From the NCBI GenBank assembly GCA_965153355.1, contig OZ231126.1, positions 38,378,001 through 38,442,000 of the forward strand: a stretch of 64,000 nt of DNA. The letters are read 5' to 3'. The notes under the pieces were generated by a model. The model was not told where the DNA came from and did no database searches. It saw nothing but the letters and a program-made list of their open reading frames with translations. The translations under genes and the position numbers were made by a program. The stretch comes from Flaccisagitta enflata. Its lineage: Eukaryota > Chaetognatha > Sagittoidea > Aphragmophora. Positions 9,016 through 21,452 of this stretch are shown here, one piece after another (positions within the stretch are counted from its first letter, which is position 1; each line of letters begins with the position of its first letter).

Positions 9016-9338
9016 TCACTTACTGACATAATGGTAGACTTTATGTCGGTTTTCTTCTTCTTCTTCTCTTTCCTTCGAGGTCGCTTGTTTCTTGCATCGT
9101 AATAGTCCTTGGATAATAACCGCCACAACGTTGGTGATAGTGATGCCGATGACGGCCCATGATTGGGTCTCCAGCTCATCTGTCTGTTCGTTGATTTGGT
9201 TATACTCCTTTCCGCACATTAGAGGTGACAGGACCAGATCGCTCCTCTCGAGGCATCGTGAGATGTGGAGCACGTCTTTTCCATTTTTGCCTTTGATGGG
9301 GCTAGGACTGATGATGATGAGACACGTTTTGCCATACT
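9016..9338 (-). CDS. Small membrane protein, exon 3 (ectodomain end, TM, tail)
   Basis: Preceded by acceptor CAACAG (AG 9340-9339). The phase-1 junction continues exon 2. It encodes the rest of a cysteine-containing ectodomain (K-T-C-L-I-I-I-S-P, R-C-L, L-M-C-G), a single hydrophobic helix (A-V-I-G-I-T-I-T-N-V-V-A-V-I-I), then a C-K-K-basic stop-transfer and an E-rich tail, ending at TGA 9016-9018. A consensus donor TCA|GTAAGT about six bases before that stop allows an alternative tail (see 8457-8515). The product looks like a type I membrane protein of about 175 residues. Function unknown. Confidence 0.6.
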
Positions 9339-9458
9339 CTGTTGGTAGAGAAGATACAAAAAAAATTAAATTAAATTTCAGAAGTTAGTGTGAACGTTGT
9401 CGCTCCCCTCGGTGACTGTGGCGCCGATCAGATTAAATAATGCATAAAATTTTCTCAC

Positions 9459-9591
9459 CGTATCCAAAATCGCGTATGACGGCTTGTTTCGAATCAAGTT
9501 GGCAATCGGGCTTTTCTGGACGCGTGCTCAACCATTGCACGATGCGTTGATTGAAATCGCCGTTGCTTTCTCCGTCTCGTTGTTGCGGGGT
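9459..9591 (-). CDS. Small membrane protein, exon 2
   Basis: Acceptor TTCACAG at 9592-9598 and donor TACG|GTGAG at 9458. 133 bases, entered in phase 0 and left in phase 1, matching both neighbours. It encodes hydrophilic ectodomain with one cysteine and a central D-F-N-Q-R-I-V-Q-W-L segment that looks amphipathic. The agreement of frame, splice sites and phase on both sides is the main evidence that this is a real exon. Confidence 0.6.
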
Positions 9592-9695
9592 CTGTGAACA
9601 AAATTTTTGCGTTGGCCTTGAATTTTCTTCTTTTCAGCGAAGAAGGAAAGTTAGGGTAGGGTTAGATCACGAATCTGCTGAATTGGTTTTCTCAC

Positions 9696-9770
9696 CTCTG
9701 ATTGGTCCGCTACGCTCCCCGGGAGGAGGAGGACGGAAAGAATGAAGAAGAGGAGGGGGTGATATCTCAT
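9696..9770 (-). CDS. Small membrane protein, exon 1 (signal peptide)
   Basis: ATG at 9770-9768 opens a 25-codon exon that is a textbook signal peptide: short basic N-part (M-R-Y-H), hydrophobic core (P-L-L-F-F-I-L-S-V-L-L-L-P), then G-S-V-A as a probable cleavage site. It ends at donor GAG|GTGAG (9695) in phase 0. With exons 2 and 3 it makes a secreted-type single-pass protein. The 5' end is assigned because no in-frame coding lies upstream and the leader must be N-terminal. Partner and role cannot be inferred. The antisense membrane ORF at 7439-7822 lies on the same strand downstream but shows no sequence similarity. Confidence 0.6.
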
Positions 9771-10628
9771 TTTCACGATTTGTCTGTTGTTCTCTTGTCT
9801 TCCACTCGAGGTGATTGTAACTTGTTTGTCAGTATCTCGTCAGTATCTTGTCAGTACTTGTCACTTTCACTACCACAACACGCACTTTGTTGATTTGAGT
9901 GGTCGAGGTGTTGAGGAGAGGTGAAGTGTTGATTTTTGCTTTCGGAGCGCAGAGTCCAATTTCTTGTACAGAATTTTGCGATTATGATTTTGATTTTGTC
10001 CTTTAACTTTCCGTCGGCGATTGTTATTGTTTTTCATAATGCGGAATGATTGTACTTCAATTTTCGGCGTGCCTCGAATGAAATGAATGACAGTGAATGT
10101 TTGAATCACGTGTTCCTTCGATTGAATGGTATGTTGAGAATTGTGTTCTTATGTTAAGTATGTTTGAATGAATGGTGGTTTTTCATCTCCGTAACACCTG
10201 GAGATTTTCCACATATCAAAATTTTTTGATTTTTTTTTAGTTCCGTTCTTTTCTAAATTTTTCTAAGAATTTAGTTTTTAAACGTAACAATATTAGTCGA
10301 GGTCCGAGCTTTTTGTTTTCTAGACATTATCTTCACCTATCCTAAATAGATTGAGGATGATCTCTAGATAGCGTTGGCCGAGTCATGAACCGCTCGGTTC
10401 TGACCTTTGATATTATTATTATTATCAAATTCTCTCTGCCTCTCGCTTTTTGCATTGCTCGACTGCGATCCAATTTTCTCTTCAGTCTGGAATAAAGCCT
10501 CTTTCTTTTAGCTCAATTTCTTTCTCTTTCTCTCTCAATTAATGATAATTAAGAAGCTCAGAAATTGATCAAGGACAGATCTTTAGCCAGGACGGATGAT
10601 CATCATCCGGATGATCATTCGTTACTGC
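9771..10628. other. No gene seen
   Basis: Probable upstream region of the - strand membrane-protein gene (next to 9770), then AT-rich sequence with a short (ATT)n at about 10412 and a small palindrome, ATCATCCGGATGAT (about 10604-10617), just before the duplicated unit. No conserved promoter motif stands out. Confidence 0.3.
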
Positions 10629-11570
10629 ATGGTAACATGGACTTGCATAGCATGACGGCGATCATGGCGACATCGTGGATCGTGCTGTGGGGTTTTGCAT
10701 TTCACGACCGACCTCCTGACGGCATTCTGTTACGTGATTTTATTCGCCGGACAACTTGGCCATCTTTTTGCCGTTTCTGGTTGCGCTGTAGTTTTGGGTT
10801 ATGTATGTTGCTTGTGTTTCCACTGTGTTTGTGGTATTGCTTTTTCATAATTTCCGTCCGTCGTTGATGATTACGTTACTTTTATGCGTTAATAGGTTGG
10901 TTGGGTAAAAGGGTGGTTTTGTTTTTTTCACGTCATGCTGCCGTCGTCGTTCGCTATCATTTTCCCTGCATTAGCCTGCGTTCGTGCCCTTGCATGGGTC
11001 CATTTTTTTTTGCCCCCCCCCCCTGGTTTTCGTTCTTACATGCGGTTGTGCTAATAGTATTTTGGGTTAGTGGCCACTTTGGCGTGTGTTATTTATTCCC
11101 CCCTCCCCACCCTGGCCGCTTTGTGATGGATTTTTGTCTGATATTGTTGGATTGATTTCTCTCAACTGATGGCCCATGTGGTGCGCGCGCCTCGGGTCCC
11201 TGCTTTTGTTTCTTACCTGGGGACATGGGTTTGGATGTGTTTATCCATTTAGGCTTTAGGTTAGTTTTAGCTGACTACACACACAAACGGGATTGATGAC
11301 TAAAGTCCAGCCTGTATTTGCCTGGCCCAGTGCCAAACCACACGGGCAAGGACTCATAGCGAACACTGCTTACACGCATACCGTTAGCCGGGGGTTTGGA
11401 TCTCAGTCAGCTTGGTGCGTTTGCTCTGCACATCTCGCCATATCACTGAGGGGCTCAGGTTTAGGTTTAGGCTTCGATTTTTGGAGGTTTAGACGCCGAG
11501 GACGTCGTCTTCGTGAGAGGGGGAGTAACTGTGGTACGGGGACCTCTGCCTCGGGCTAGCTCACTGCTAC
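10629..11570. repeat. 0.95 kb tandem unit, copy 1
   Basis: Nearly identical to 11705-12664, in the same orientation, with offset 1076 growing to 1094 because copy 2 has an insertion of about 19 bases near 11892 and short indels in C- and T-runs. Both copies start near GCATGGTAAC and end with GCTAGCTCACTGCTACG. The ORFs inside are short and not conserved in frame between copies, so the unit is more likely a repeat than a gene. Identity of the repeat unknown. Confidence 0.85.
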
Positions 11571-11704
11571 GTTTTCTATGTTTTTCTTTCTTTTAACGTG
11601 GCATCATCTTCCATTTGCCCAGGGCTTGCTATCGTGAACATGCGTTCAACATCACAAATGGGCGTGCTAACATGGACGCGCATTACGTGGCCTCTTCCTT
11701 GAGC

Positions 11705-12664
11705 ATGGTAACCTGGACTTGCATAGCATGACGGCGATCATGGCGACATCGTGGATCGTGCTGTGGGGTTTCGCAATTCACGACCGACCTCCTTACGGCA
11801 TTCTGTTACGTGATTTTATTCGCCGGACAACTTGGCCATCTTTTTGCCGTTTCTGGTTGCGCTGTAGTTTTGGGTTATGTATGTTGCTTGTGTGCCTACA
11901 AGCTTATCACACTGTTTCCACTGTGTTTGTGGTATTGCTTTTTCATAATTTCCGTCCGTCGTTGATGATTACGTTACTTTTGTGCGTTAATAGGTTGGTT
12001 GGGTAAAAGGGTGGTTTTGTTTTTTTCACGTCATGCTGCCGTCGTCGTTCGCTATCATTTTCCCTGCATTAGCCTGCGTTCGTGCCCTTGCATGGGTCCA
12101 TTTTTTTTTGCCCCCCCCCTGGTTTTTGTTCTTACATGCGGTTGTGCTAATAGTATTTTGGGTTAGTGGCCACCTTGGCGTGTGTTATTTATTCCCCCCT
12201 CCCCACCCTGGCCGCTTTGTGATGGATTTTTGTCTGATATTGTTGGATTGATTTCTCTCAACTGATGGCCCATGTGGTGCGCGCGCCTGGGGTCCCTGCT
12301 TTTGTTTCTTACCTGGGGACATGGGTTTGGATGTGTTTATCCATTTAGGCTTTAGGTTAGTTTTAGCTGACTACACACACAAACGGGATTGATGACTAGA
12401 GTCCAGCCTGTATTTGCCTGGCCCAGTGCCAAACCACACGGGCAAGGACTCATAGCGAACACTGCTTACACGCATACTGTTAGCCGGGGGTTTGGATCTG
12501 TCAGCTTGGTGCGTTTGCTCTGCACATCTCGCCATATCACTGAGGGGCTCAGGTTTAGGTTTAGGCTTAGATTTTTGGAGGTTTAGACGCCGAGGACGTC
12601 GTCTTCGTGAGAGGGGGAGTAACTGTGGTACGGGGACCTCTGCCTCGGGCTAGCTCACTGCTAC
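11705..12664. repeat. 0.95 kb tandem unit, copy 2
   Basis: Second copy of the unit at 10629-11570, separated from it by about 134 bases of non-repeated sequence. High identity over the whole length implies a recent duplication. After 12664 the sequence becomes unrelated. Confidence 0.85.
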
Positions 12665-13339
12665 GGGTCCTTCTGCTCTCTTGCTCTGGCTATCACTACC
12701 TTGCCTCCTCAGCTTCTCCTTCCTCCTGATTGGCTGTTGCTCTCTCTCTCCTCTGCTACCTGCTTCATCTTCCCCGTTTGCTCTGCTCTTCCTTCCTGAC
12801 TTTTGCATCCCTGGTCTAGCAGCTGGCAGAGGCTTCCCCACCCATTTCCTAGGACACACCTCTCACTTCTGCTCTTTTATAAGGACCAGTGGTCGGAATG
12901 ACCATGTCCCTTGAGCATTTAGGGCATCCCTTGAGTCTTCCCCCCCCTTTAGCAGTCATGACAGCGAGCTGCCTTTGCTCTGCTTAAGTCAGCTCATTTC
13001 ATGGGGATTCTAGGTCTTGATATATTTCCCTTTTGCCTAGACTGAGGTTTGGCAGGACACTTATACCCGCGGGCCCTTCTCAGGTCTTCCTTCTTTAGGC
13101 AGGGCAGGGTCATCTTGGCAGGCGACTTTCTCTTTTGGTTCCCTTTTGGGCATTCTCCACTGACCCCCTCTTTTCCCGTTATTATAATATGAAATACAAA
13201 TACTATCGGCGGAATGTTTCATGTGATATTAGGATGAAAAATTGAACTATCCCTTGGTTGGTGCTATACGTATTTCCTAGGTAGTAGTCAAACGGCATTG
13301 TCAAACGGCATTGACAGCAGAGGCGCTGATTGTGTAGCA
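12665..13339. other. No gene seen
   Basis: Moderately GC-rich, pyrimidine-biased sequence without long ORFs or recognisable repeats, apart from a short direct duplication TCAAACGGCATTG at about 13287-13313 just before the next foldback element. Confidence 0.3.
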
Positions 13340-13955
13340 CACTGTGCATTTAAAACAATTCTGAGTGAAAAGTCACATAACTGGGTTTTTCTGCAGTTTT
13401 GTATAGTACTGGAGTGTGATGACATATATATAGCAGAAATAAAATCATTCCCTGAGCGCTTTTTGAGAAATCATAAAAATAAAAGAAAATAAAAACCATT
13501 TTCATTGCTGATTCTACTGAGTTGCATTGACTCATATTCTGATTATAAATTATTAATTCTTACAAAATTCCATCTGATTTGATAGGTTACACTCTATACT
13601 TCTGTAAACAATCAAAGTTTTCATTTCTTGAGCCACCATTACATTTTCGAAACGGTAACAAAAAAAAAATAAAAACTTAAATTCTTTACAAAAGTATACA
13701 ATGCAACCTATCAAATAAAAGAGAATTTTGCAAGGATTAACGATATGGAATAAGAAAATGAGTCAATACAACTTAGTAGAATCTACATTGAAAATGGTCA
13801 AAATTTTTTTATATTTTCAAGATTATTCAAAAAGCGCTTGGGGAATGATTTTAATTTTGCTTGATATATAATTTTTTACACTAATACTACAAAAAACTGC
13901 TGAAAACCCCACAGTTATGTGAATTTTCACTCAGAATTGTTTTGAAAGCGCAGTG
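13340..13955. mobile_element. Foldback/MITE element, about 616 bp palindrome
   Basis: Two arms of about 250-300 bases are imperfect reverse complements; for example CAATTCTGAGTGAAAA near 13357 pairs with TTTTCACTCAGAATTG near 13924. The centre carries GATAGGTTACACTC and a GCCACC...GGTAAC core shared with the element at 40533-41157, so the two are members of one family. No target duplication could be fixed at this copy. Confidence 0.8.
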
Positions 13956-13986
13956 GCTGATTAAGGACATGCTGATAAATGTTCTT

Positions 13987-14058
13987 TATGAATGAATGAA
14001 TGAAAGCATGAATGAATGAATGAATGAATGCATGAATGAATGAATGAATGAATGAATG
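13987..14058. repeat. (GAAT)n microsatellite
   Basis: A tetranucleotide array with a few GCAT interruptions, lying directly between two foldback elements. Confidence 0.95.
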
Positions 14059-14059
14059 C

Positions 14060-14416
14060 GGCCAAGGGTAATTGAGTGGCAAATGAGATTAGCAATAATC
14101 TCATTTGCATATTGCAGATGAACTTTATTTCATTCATTTTTCATTCATAGATTTCTTTGGTAGATCTGGTATTTGGTTAGCTTGAATAGCCTTTATGTTT
14201 AGTATCATTAGTTATATTCCTATTTTTTAAAATTAAACATCAATTAAATCAAAATAGGAATATAACTAATGATACTAGACATAAAGGCTAGTCAAGCTAA
14301 CCTAATACCAGATCGATGAAAGAAATCTATGAATGAAAAAAAATGAAAAAAAGTTAATCTGCAATATGCAAATGAGATTATTGCTAATCTCATTTGCCAC
14401 TCAATTACCCTTGGCC
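14060..14416. mobile_element. Palindromic MITE, about 357 bp
   Basis: The ends GGCCAAGGGTAATTGAGTGG and CCACTCAATTACCCTTGGCC are exact inverted repeats, and pairing continues almost to the centre (ATTAAACATCAATTAA at about 14232). The terminal inverted repeat is at least 50 bases. It carries no coding capacity. The target duplication is unclear because the left flank is a microsatellite. Confidence 0.85.
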
Positions 14417-14553
14417 ACATAAATGCCGCTGCTGCTGTTGTGATGAAAAAGCCTCGGATTTTGCGAATTTTATGAATGCGCCACCGACCGACCGACCGAC
14501 CGACCAACTAATCAACCAACGATGGACGCAGCCTTTTACAGATGTGCGAGAAC

Positions 14554-15127
14554 TAGGGATGCAGAAGCGGAAGATTTTTGGACCGCTTCCGCTTCCGCTT
14601 CCAAAAGGCATATTTGAGAATTGACAGCTTCCACTTCCGCTTCCGCTTCCACCATTTCAAAAAGCATAGCTTCCGCTTCTGCTTCCGCTTCCACCCTTTT
14701 AGAAGGCATAGCTTCCGCTTCTGCTTCCGCTTCCGCTTCCACATTATTGAGAATTTCACTATAACATTTATTTAATTATGTAAAATGTTTTTTCATGTAA
14801 AAAAAGAGAGGGGATAAAACAAGGAAATATAAAAGATAATAGAAAAAATGTTGATGACATAGATTTGATATAATTTTTTTGCTGTCACTAGTTATTGCAA
14901 TGAGTTTAAATAATCATTTTGTCTTTATTTATTTATTTATATATTTATTTATTTACATATTCTATACCTTTCAATAATCTTTGAAATCATTTTTTTCTTA
15001 AATTTGTATATTTGTTTAAAACATCATTGGATCATCTATGTGCTTTTTTTTTCTTAAAATTTATGAAAACAGGTCTTAAGGTGTATGAGTATTGCTTTTT
15101 TCCAATTAACCAAACAACTGTGAATAA

Positions 15128-15200
<73 letters not shown>

Positions 15201-15240
15201 AAAAAAGACAGACAGAAAGATCGATAGACAGACTGAGAGT

Positions 15241-15333
<93 letters not shown>

Positions 15334-15340
15334 AAAGAGC

Positions 15341-15402
<62 letters not shown>

Positions 15403-15816
15403 AAGGGAGAGAGTGAGTGACTAAAAGACAAACAGACAGAAGTAGATATATACTCAGACAGAAAAAAGTAAGATAAAGCCAAAGAAGAATAAAAGGATAG
15501 ACCACAGAGCGAAACAGATGAAGGAAAAATATACAAAAGCAATGAAAAAAAATAACACCAAGAGAAGAAAAGAAACAAAAAATGAATGAATTATACTAAA
15601 ATAAGTATGATTAAAACTGACATGATTATTGTCAAAATATTGTCAGAATCTGAAGCGGAAGCGGAAGCGCTTGATTATGTCCGCTTCCGCTTCTATTAGG
15701 CATCGAAAAAAGTTTTCGCTTCTACTTGATTTCAAAATTGCGCTCCCGCTTCCGCTTCCATGCTCAAACTACCGCTTCCACCCGCTTCCGCTTCCGCTTC
15801 CGCTTCTACATCTCTA
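14554..15816. mobile_element. Non-autonomous hAT-type element with 8-bp target duplication
   Basis: The termini TAGGGATGCAGAAGCGGAAG (left) and, reverse-complemented, TAGAGATGTAGAAGCGGAAG (right) are near-identical inverted repeats. They are flanked by a perfect 8-bp direct repeat GCGAGAAC (14546-14553 and 15817-15824). The 8-bp duplication and the TAGRGATG-like end are hallmarks of the hAT superfamily. Inside, both ends extend into (GGAAGC)n hexamer arrays and the middle holds long (GA)n arrays. No transposase is present, so mobilisation would need an enzyme from elsewhere. Confidence 0.9.
15131..15398. repeat. (GA)n microsatellites inside the hAT-type element
   Basis: Three GA tracts (15131-15195, 15244-15329, 15344-15398) separated by short A/GACA-rich interruptions. 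Open frames across them encode only repeated Ser-Leu or Arg-Glu and are not genes. Confidence 0.95.
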
Positions 15817-15824
15817 GCGAGAAC

Positions 15825-16279
15825 GCTCATAAAAATAGAATTAAAAAAAAAAGAGCCTTTTGTATGAACAATTCTGAATTCTTTTTCATTCACTCATCCG
15901 ACGCTTTACAAAGATAAAGATTGCAACTTACTCTTATCTAGCAGTAGCAACTCGATTCTGCGACAATCTTTTGTTTTCTCGCTCAATATTGACAATGACA
16001 GAGATGAGGGAGGGGCAGTGGGAGGGGAAGAATGCAAATGAGAGAGGGAAAAAACGAGAGAAAAAAAAAACAAGCAAAAAACAAAAAAGCAAAATCAGAA
16101 GAAAAGAGATGGAAAAGAACAAGGCCAACACCTTACAGTCGCGTGCGGTTGTTAAAGCCATAAGACCAAAAGCCTTAAAGACTAAAAAGACTTTGCGATT
16201 AAAAGACAAAAACACTAAAAGTAGATTGTCTTGAAATACCTTAAAACGACTTAAAACGACGTAAAATGACAAAAAAAAA
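15825..16279. other. No gene seen; A-rich spacer
   Basis: A-rich purine sequence (about 16015-16240) with a short run of TTAAAACGAC-type repeats at the end. These lead into the hairpin-ended repeat at 16280 and resemble the TGACTTAAAA-type minisatellites at 56.4-57.0 kb. Confidence 0.3.
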
Positions 16280-16352
16280 GCTATGTGTGACAGACGCACG
16301 GACCAACAGCCGGACAGAGTGGGTCATAGAGTCACGTGCACGCGACCTAAAA
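16280..16352. repeat. Hairpin-ended dispersed repeat (3' end fragment)
   Basis: Carries GACGGACC-like units followed by TAGAGTCACGTGCACGCGAC, the diverged terminal hairpin of the dispersed family described at 51885-52031. Same orientation as that copy. Confidence 0.6.
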
Positions 16353-16384
16353 GGACTCCTTTGAAGCTCCCATCGATTCATATA

Positions 16385-16745
16385 CGGTACGTCCCGTGAA
16401 GCGCCCCAAACTTTGACTATGGCTCTCACCAATCTTACCACAGTTGAGGCTTGGTAAAAAAACATTCCATGCAAAATTTTGGGTCTCTGAGATAGCGGGA
16501 ACCTTCGTCAGGGTGAGGTTGAAGTTTGTATTGAATTCGCATTGGAATCAATATTTCTATTATGCAAATTTTATCTTTGCCATAGGTTTCTATGGAAACT
16601 TCATGGTCACCCTGACAAAGGTTCCTGCTGTTGCAGAGGCCTGAAATTTTGCATGGGATATTTTTTTACCAAGCCTCAACCATGGTAAGATTGGTGAGAG
16701 TCAGCGTCGAAGTTTGGGGCGGTTCATGGGACGTAATATACGGTA
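16385..16745. mobile_element. Palindromic MITE, about 360 bp
   Basis: Left arm GCGCCCCAAACTTTGAC and right arm GTCGAAGTTTGGGGC, then CTCACCAATCTTACCA and TGGTAAGATTGGTGAG, pair as reverse complements across the unit. Pairing continues through the TGGTAAAAAAA/TTTTTTTACCA and CCTTTGTCAGGGTGA-like blocks. Outer edges are diverged (TACGGTACGTCCC versus GGGACGTAATATACGGTA), so boundaries are approximate. Confidence 0.8.
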
Positions 16746-17235
16746 ATTAGACAGAGAGAGGAGTGGCGGCAATTTGAAGATCTGCTCCACAATACGATGG
16801 GTACGGGCAGTATCTGTTGTTGGAGAGTTTTCAGTGTGAGTAAAGTCCAATACTCCCACCCTGGTTTGTTGGAAAAAAGTCGAATTACGTAATTCGACTT
16901 TTTGAAACGTAGGGGAGAAATCGGGTTTTCCATTTTCGATTTGAGGAACTTTAGGAAGTTGAGCCATTTCCTGCCTGGGATGATACATTTTTTGATATTC
17001 ATAGCTAAGAAAGAGCTTATTTTTCTCTTTCAAATGGCGCCAACCAGAAGTCTCTATGATCATTAGTTCTGGCGCTATGATTTTTTTAATCTTTTTTTAT
17101 TTTTTCGCATTTTAGCGAAAATCGAGATTTTTTATTTATCTTATTTTTTGGCCCCTATGTAACATTACAGAAGAGTCAGGATGTTACATAAATTGACCCT
17201 GAGTTTTATGACGCTAGCTTTTGCATTTTATTCTG
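16746..17235. other. Unassigned stretch with a 120-codon - strand ORF
   Basis: A - strand ORF (16701-17063) reads through this region with ordinary amino-acid composition in its middle part (M-A-Q-L-P-K-V-P-Q-I-E-N-G-K). It has no splice-site support, overlaps the neighbouring MITE and contains a perfect 30-bp palindrome, so I do not call it a gene. Confidence 0.25.
16874..16903. repeat. Perfect 30-bp palindrome
   Basis: A perfect self-complementary run centred on TTACGTAA (arm AAAAAGTCGAATTAC). It could form a cruciform or be a dimeric protein site, but nothing nearby links it to a function. Confidence 0.7.
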
Positions 17236-19215
<1,980 letters not shown>

Positions 19216-19440
19216 ACGGGGGAATCCCCTTAGTGAGACGATTTTTTTCCCTTAAGTGAGACACCAAAAAATTCCCTCCAGTGAGACCAAAAAAAATGTC
19301 TCACTTGAGGGAAAAAAATGTAGTCTCACTGGAGGGAATTTTTTCTCACTAAAATTCCCATTTTTTCTCACTAAAATTCCCTCTAGTGAGACAAAAAAGG
19401 AGGAAAGTGGAGGAAATTCCCCCCAGTGAGACAAAGCAAA
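19216..19440. repeat. GTCTCACT/AGTGAGAC palindromic module array, copy 1
   Basis: Repeats of TCTCACTGGAGGGAATTTT and its complement AAAATTCCCTCCAGTGAGA alternate in both orientations, forming several nested palindromes. The same module recurs at 21453-21600, so the two arrays bracket a 2 kb segment. Confidence 0.8.
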
Positions 19441-19801
19441 GGAAATAGCAGATACTCATAACAGGAGTCTCCCTCTTTCCACTTACAACAAGATGGCGAG
19501 AGTCGTGTGCTCATTTTTGCAACTACACATCTTCCCTCACCCATTCCTCCCATCCACCCTTCCTACCATTTCAACCTCCCTTACATCCATTCCCTACTTG
19601 GTTTAGACCTTCCTTCCTTCCTTCTTTTTTTTCTTTTGTTCCTCCCTTTCCTCCCTTTTTTCATTTCTTCCTTCCTTCTGGACGGATGACCTATGCTTTC
19701 ACATTAGATTCGACGGATGCATTTGTTAATTCCTTCTTGCCGTTTCTCCCTTTCTGCCTAACTTCCTTCTTTCCTTTCAATCCAACCCTCCTCCCTTTTT
19801 C

Positions 19802-20165
19802 AGCAGCGACCTTAAAAGGCCAATGCACTGTAGCAAACAAAGGTGAATTTCAAGATGTCTGTCCCTCCATCCAAAATCACCTCTGTCATGCTTGTAGTAA
19901 GCCATCTCTTGTCTAAAAGTTGCCCTCTCAAGCCTCTTATCTGACCTTTCTGGCTTCAATCTTGCCTTCAGATTACCCTCTCAAGCCTCGAATCTGCCCT
20001 CATGCATCATATTGGCTCTCTTATGAGGCTTCAAGTCAGCCGCTGGATGCCTCATATTTGCCCTGTAAAAAATCAAATCAATCCTCCATAGTGCCCTCTT
20101 AGGAAGTCTGGTAATTCCCCCCCTGTGTCCTAAAGGACATTGGTCCTTTGGGGCCGCTGCCCTGC
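19802..20165. mobile_element. GCAGCGGCC foldback repeat, copy 1
   Basis: Left end GCAGCGACCTTAAAAGGCC and right end GGTCCTTTGGGGCCGCTGCC are inverted repeats. The centre contains degenerate CTCTCAAGCCTCGAATCTGC units. It matches the elements at 48152-48482 and 62589-62920 in architecture and ends. Confidence 0.65.
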
Positions 20166-20249
20166 TCTCACTCAATTTCTGCAGCTCATTACTCAAAGCA
20201 GGGCATCTGGTGCCGCTGAACATATTCGATCAGTAGATGACTAGTTTCC

Positions 20250-20575
20250 ATTGCTCCATTCCTTCCTCCAATTCCTCCCTTTCTTCTTTCTTCCTTCCTT
20301 CAATTCCTACCTTCCTTCCCTCCTCCCATTCATCCCTTCTTATCTTACCTCCATTCCGTCTTCCCTTTCTTTTATTCATTCCTTCCGTCCTTCCTTCTTT
20401 CCTTCCCTTCCTTCATTCTATCTTTTCCATTCCTCCCTTCTTTCCATTCTTTCCTTCCTTTCTTTTTTCCTTCTTGCCTTCAATTTTTTTCTACCTTCCT
20501 TCCTTCCTTGCATTCCTTCCTTCTTGCCATCCTTCCATTCCTCTCTTTCTTCCTTACTTCATTCCTTATTTTTTT
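20250..20575. repeat. Degenerate (CTTC)n pyrimidine tract
   Basis: Pyrimidine-rich sequence made of CTTCCTTC/CCTTCATTC-type units. All + strand frames are open because the repeat lacks stops; the deduced Phe/Leu/Pro/Ser products are artefacts. Confidence 0.85.
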
Positions 20576-20623
20576 TTCTTTGCCTTTAAACAGATTGAAT
20601 TGTCCAAAATTTGATAGTATTTG

Positions 20624-20705
20624 AGACAGACGGACAGTCAAATAGAGGAAAATGACTGACCAACTAACCAACATAGTGTAAAGTCGCGTGCATTCGAGTG
20701 AAAAT
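20624..20705. repeat. Hairpin-ended dispersed repeat, decayed copy
   Basis: GACGGACAG and GACTGACCAACTAACC units followed by AAGTCGCGTGCATTCGAGTG, a decayed version of the terminal hairpin of the family at 51885-52031. Confidence 0.4.
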
Positions 20706-21027
20706 GAGAAGAATCATCCTATTGTAAGAATTTAAAGAAAGCCCCATCGAAAGCGCTGTAGTATCATTTGAGAAAAAAACATCAGATAGCTACTCTGGTT
20801 GTTTTCTTTAGGAGCAAAGAAGTGATTAGTGTGTTAAGCCCATGGAGAGGTTAGCCCGATTCTAGATTCCTCATGAAAGAGACAATTGATTTCCCGACAA
20901 AGGTGTCGGCCTTGTGACCAAAAAAAAAATTTATCCCCAAAAAAGCGGGAATCATCAACATCCAACGTTGGCAATTACCATTCTCTTTCGCCCTTTTTGA
21001 GCAGTGGTGAAGTGGCCATTGACCTAC

Positions 21028-21090
21028 ACTATCTTTTTCTTTTTCTTTTTCTTTTTCTTTTTCTTTTTCTTTTTCTTTTTCTTTTTCTTC
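21028..21090. repeat. (TTTTTC)n microsatellite
   Basis: About ten hexamer units followed by TTC repeats. On the - strand it makes the Lys/Glu run of a short spurious ORF. Confidence 0.9.
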
Positions 21091-21452
21091 TTTCTTCTTC
21101 TTCTTCTTCCTACCCCCCTCTTCGCCGCTCCAAAGTCTTGAGGCTGAAATCATAGTTTGGCATTCTAAACAGGTATCGGCTACCATCCAGATGGATAATG
21201 AGAAGTTGATGAGGTGGTGAAGGCTCACCCAATGTCTTACTCCAAATCTTTTCCCTACCCGATTATTGTCACTAGATCCTCGCTTTTTTCTCTCTCATAC
21301 CTGGCCCGAAATGTAATCCCCAGTCGATTCTTGACACTGGGTTCACATCTTTTGCTCTCACTCGCTTACATTCTTCTACATTTCACTCTCACTTTCTCTC
21401 TCAATCTCTCTCTTTTTCTCTTTCCTTTTTCTCTTTCCTGTTTTCCTTTCTC

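Noticed and set aside
12549-12568. TTTAGGTTTAGG-like telomere motif
   Set aside because: Only two or three degenerate units within a dispersed 0.95 kb repeat; not a telomere tract.
16701-17063. 120-codon - strand ORF
   Set aside because: Overlaps a MITE arm and includes a perfect palindrome; no splice sites.
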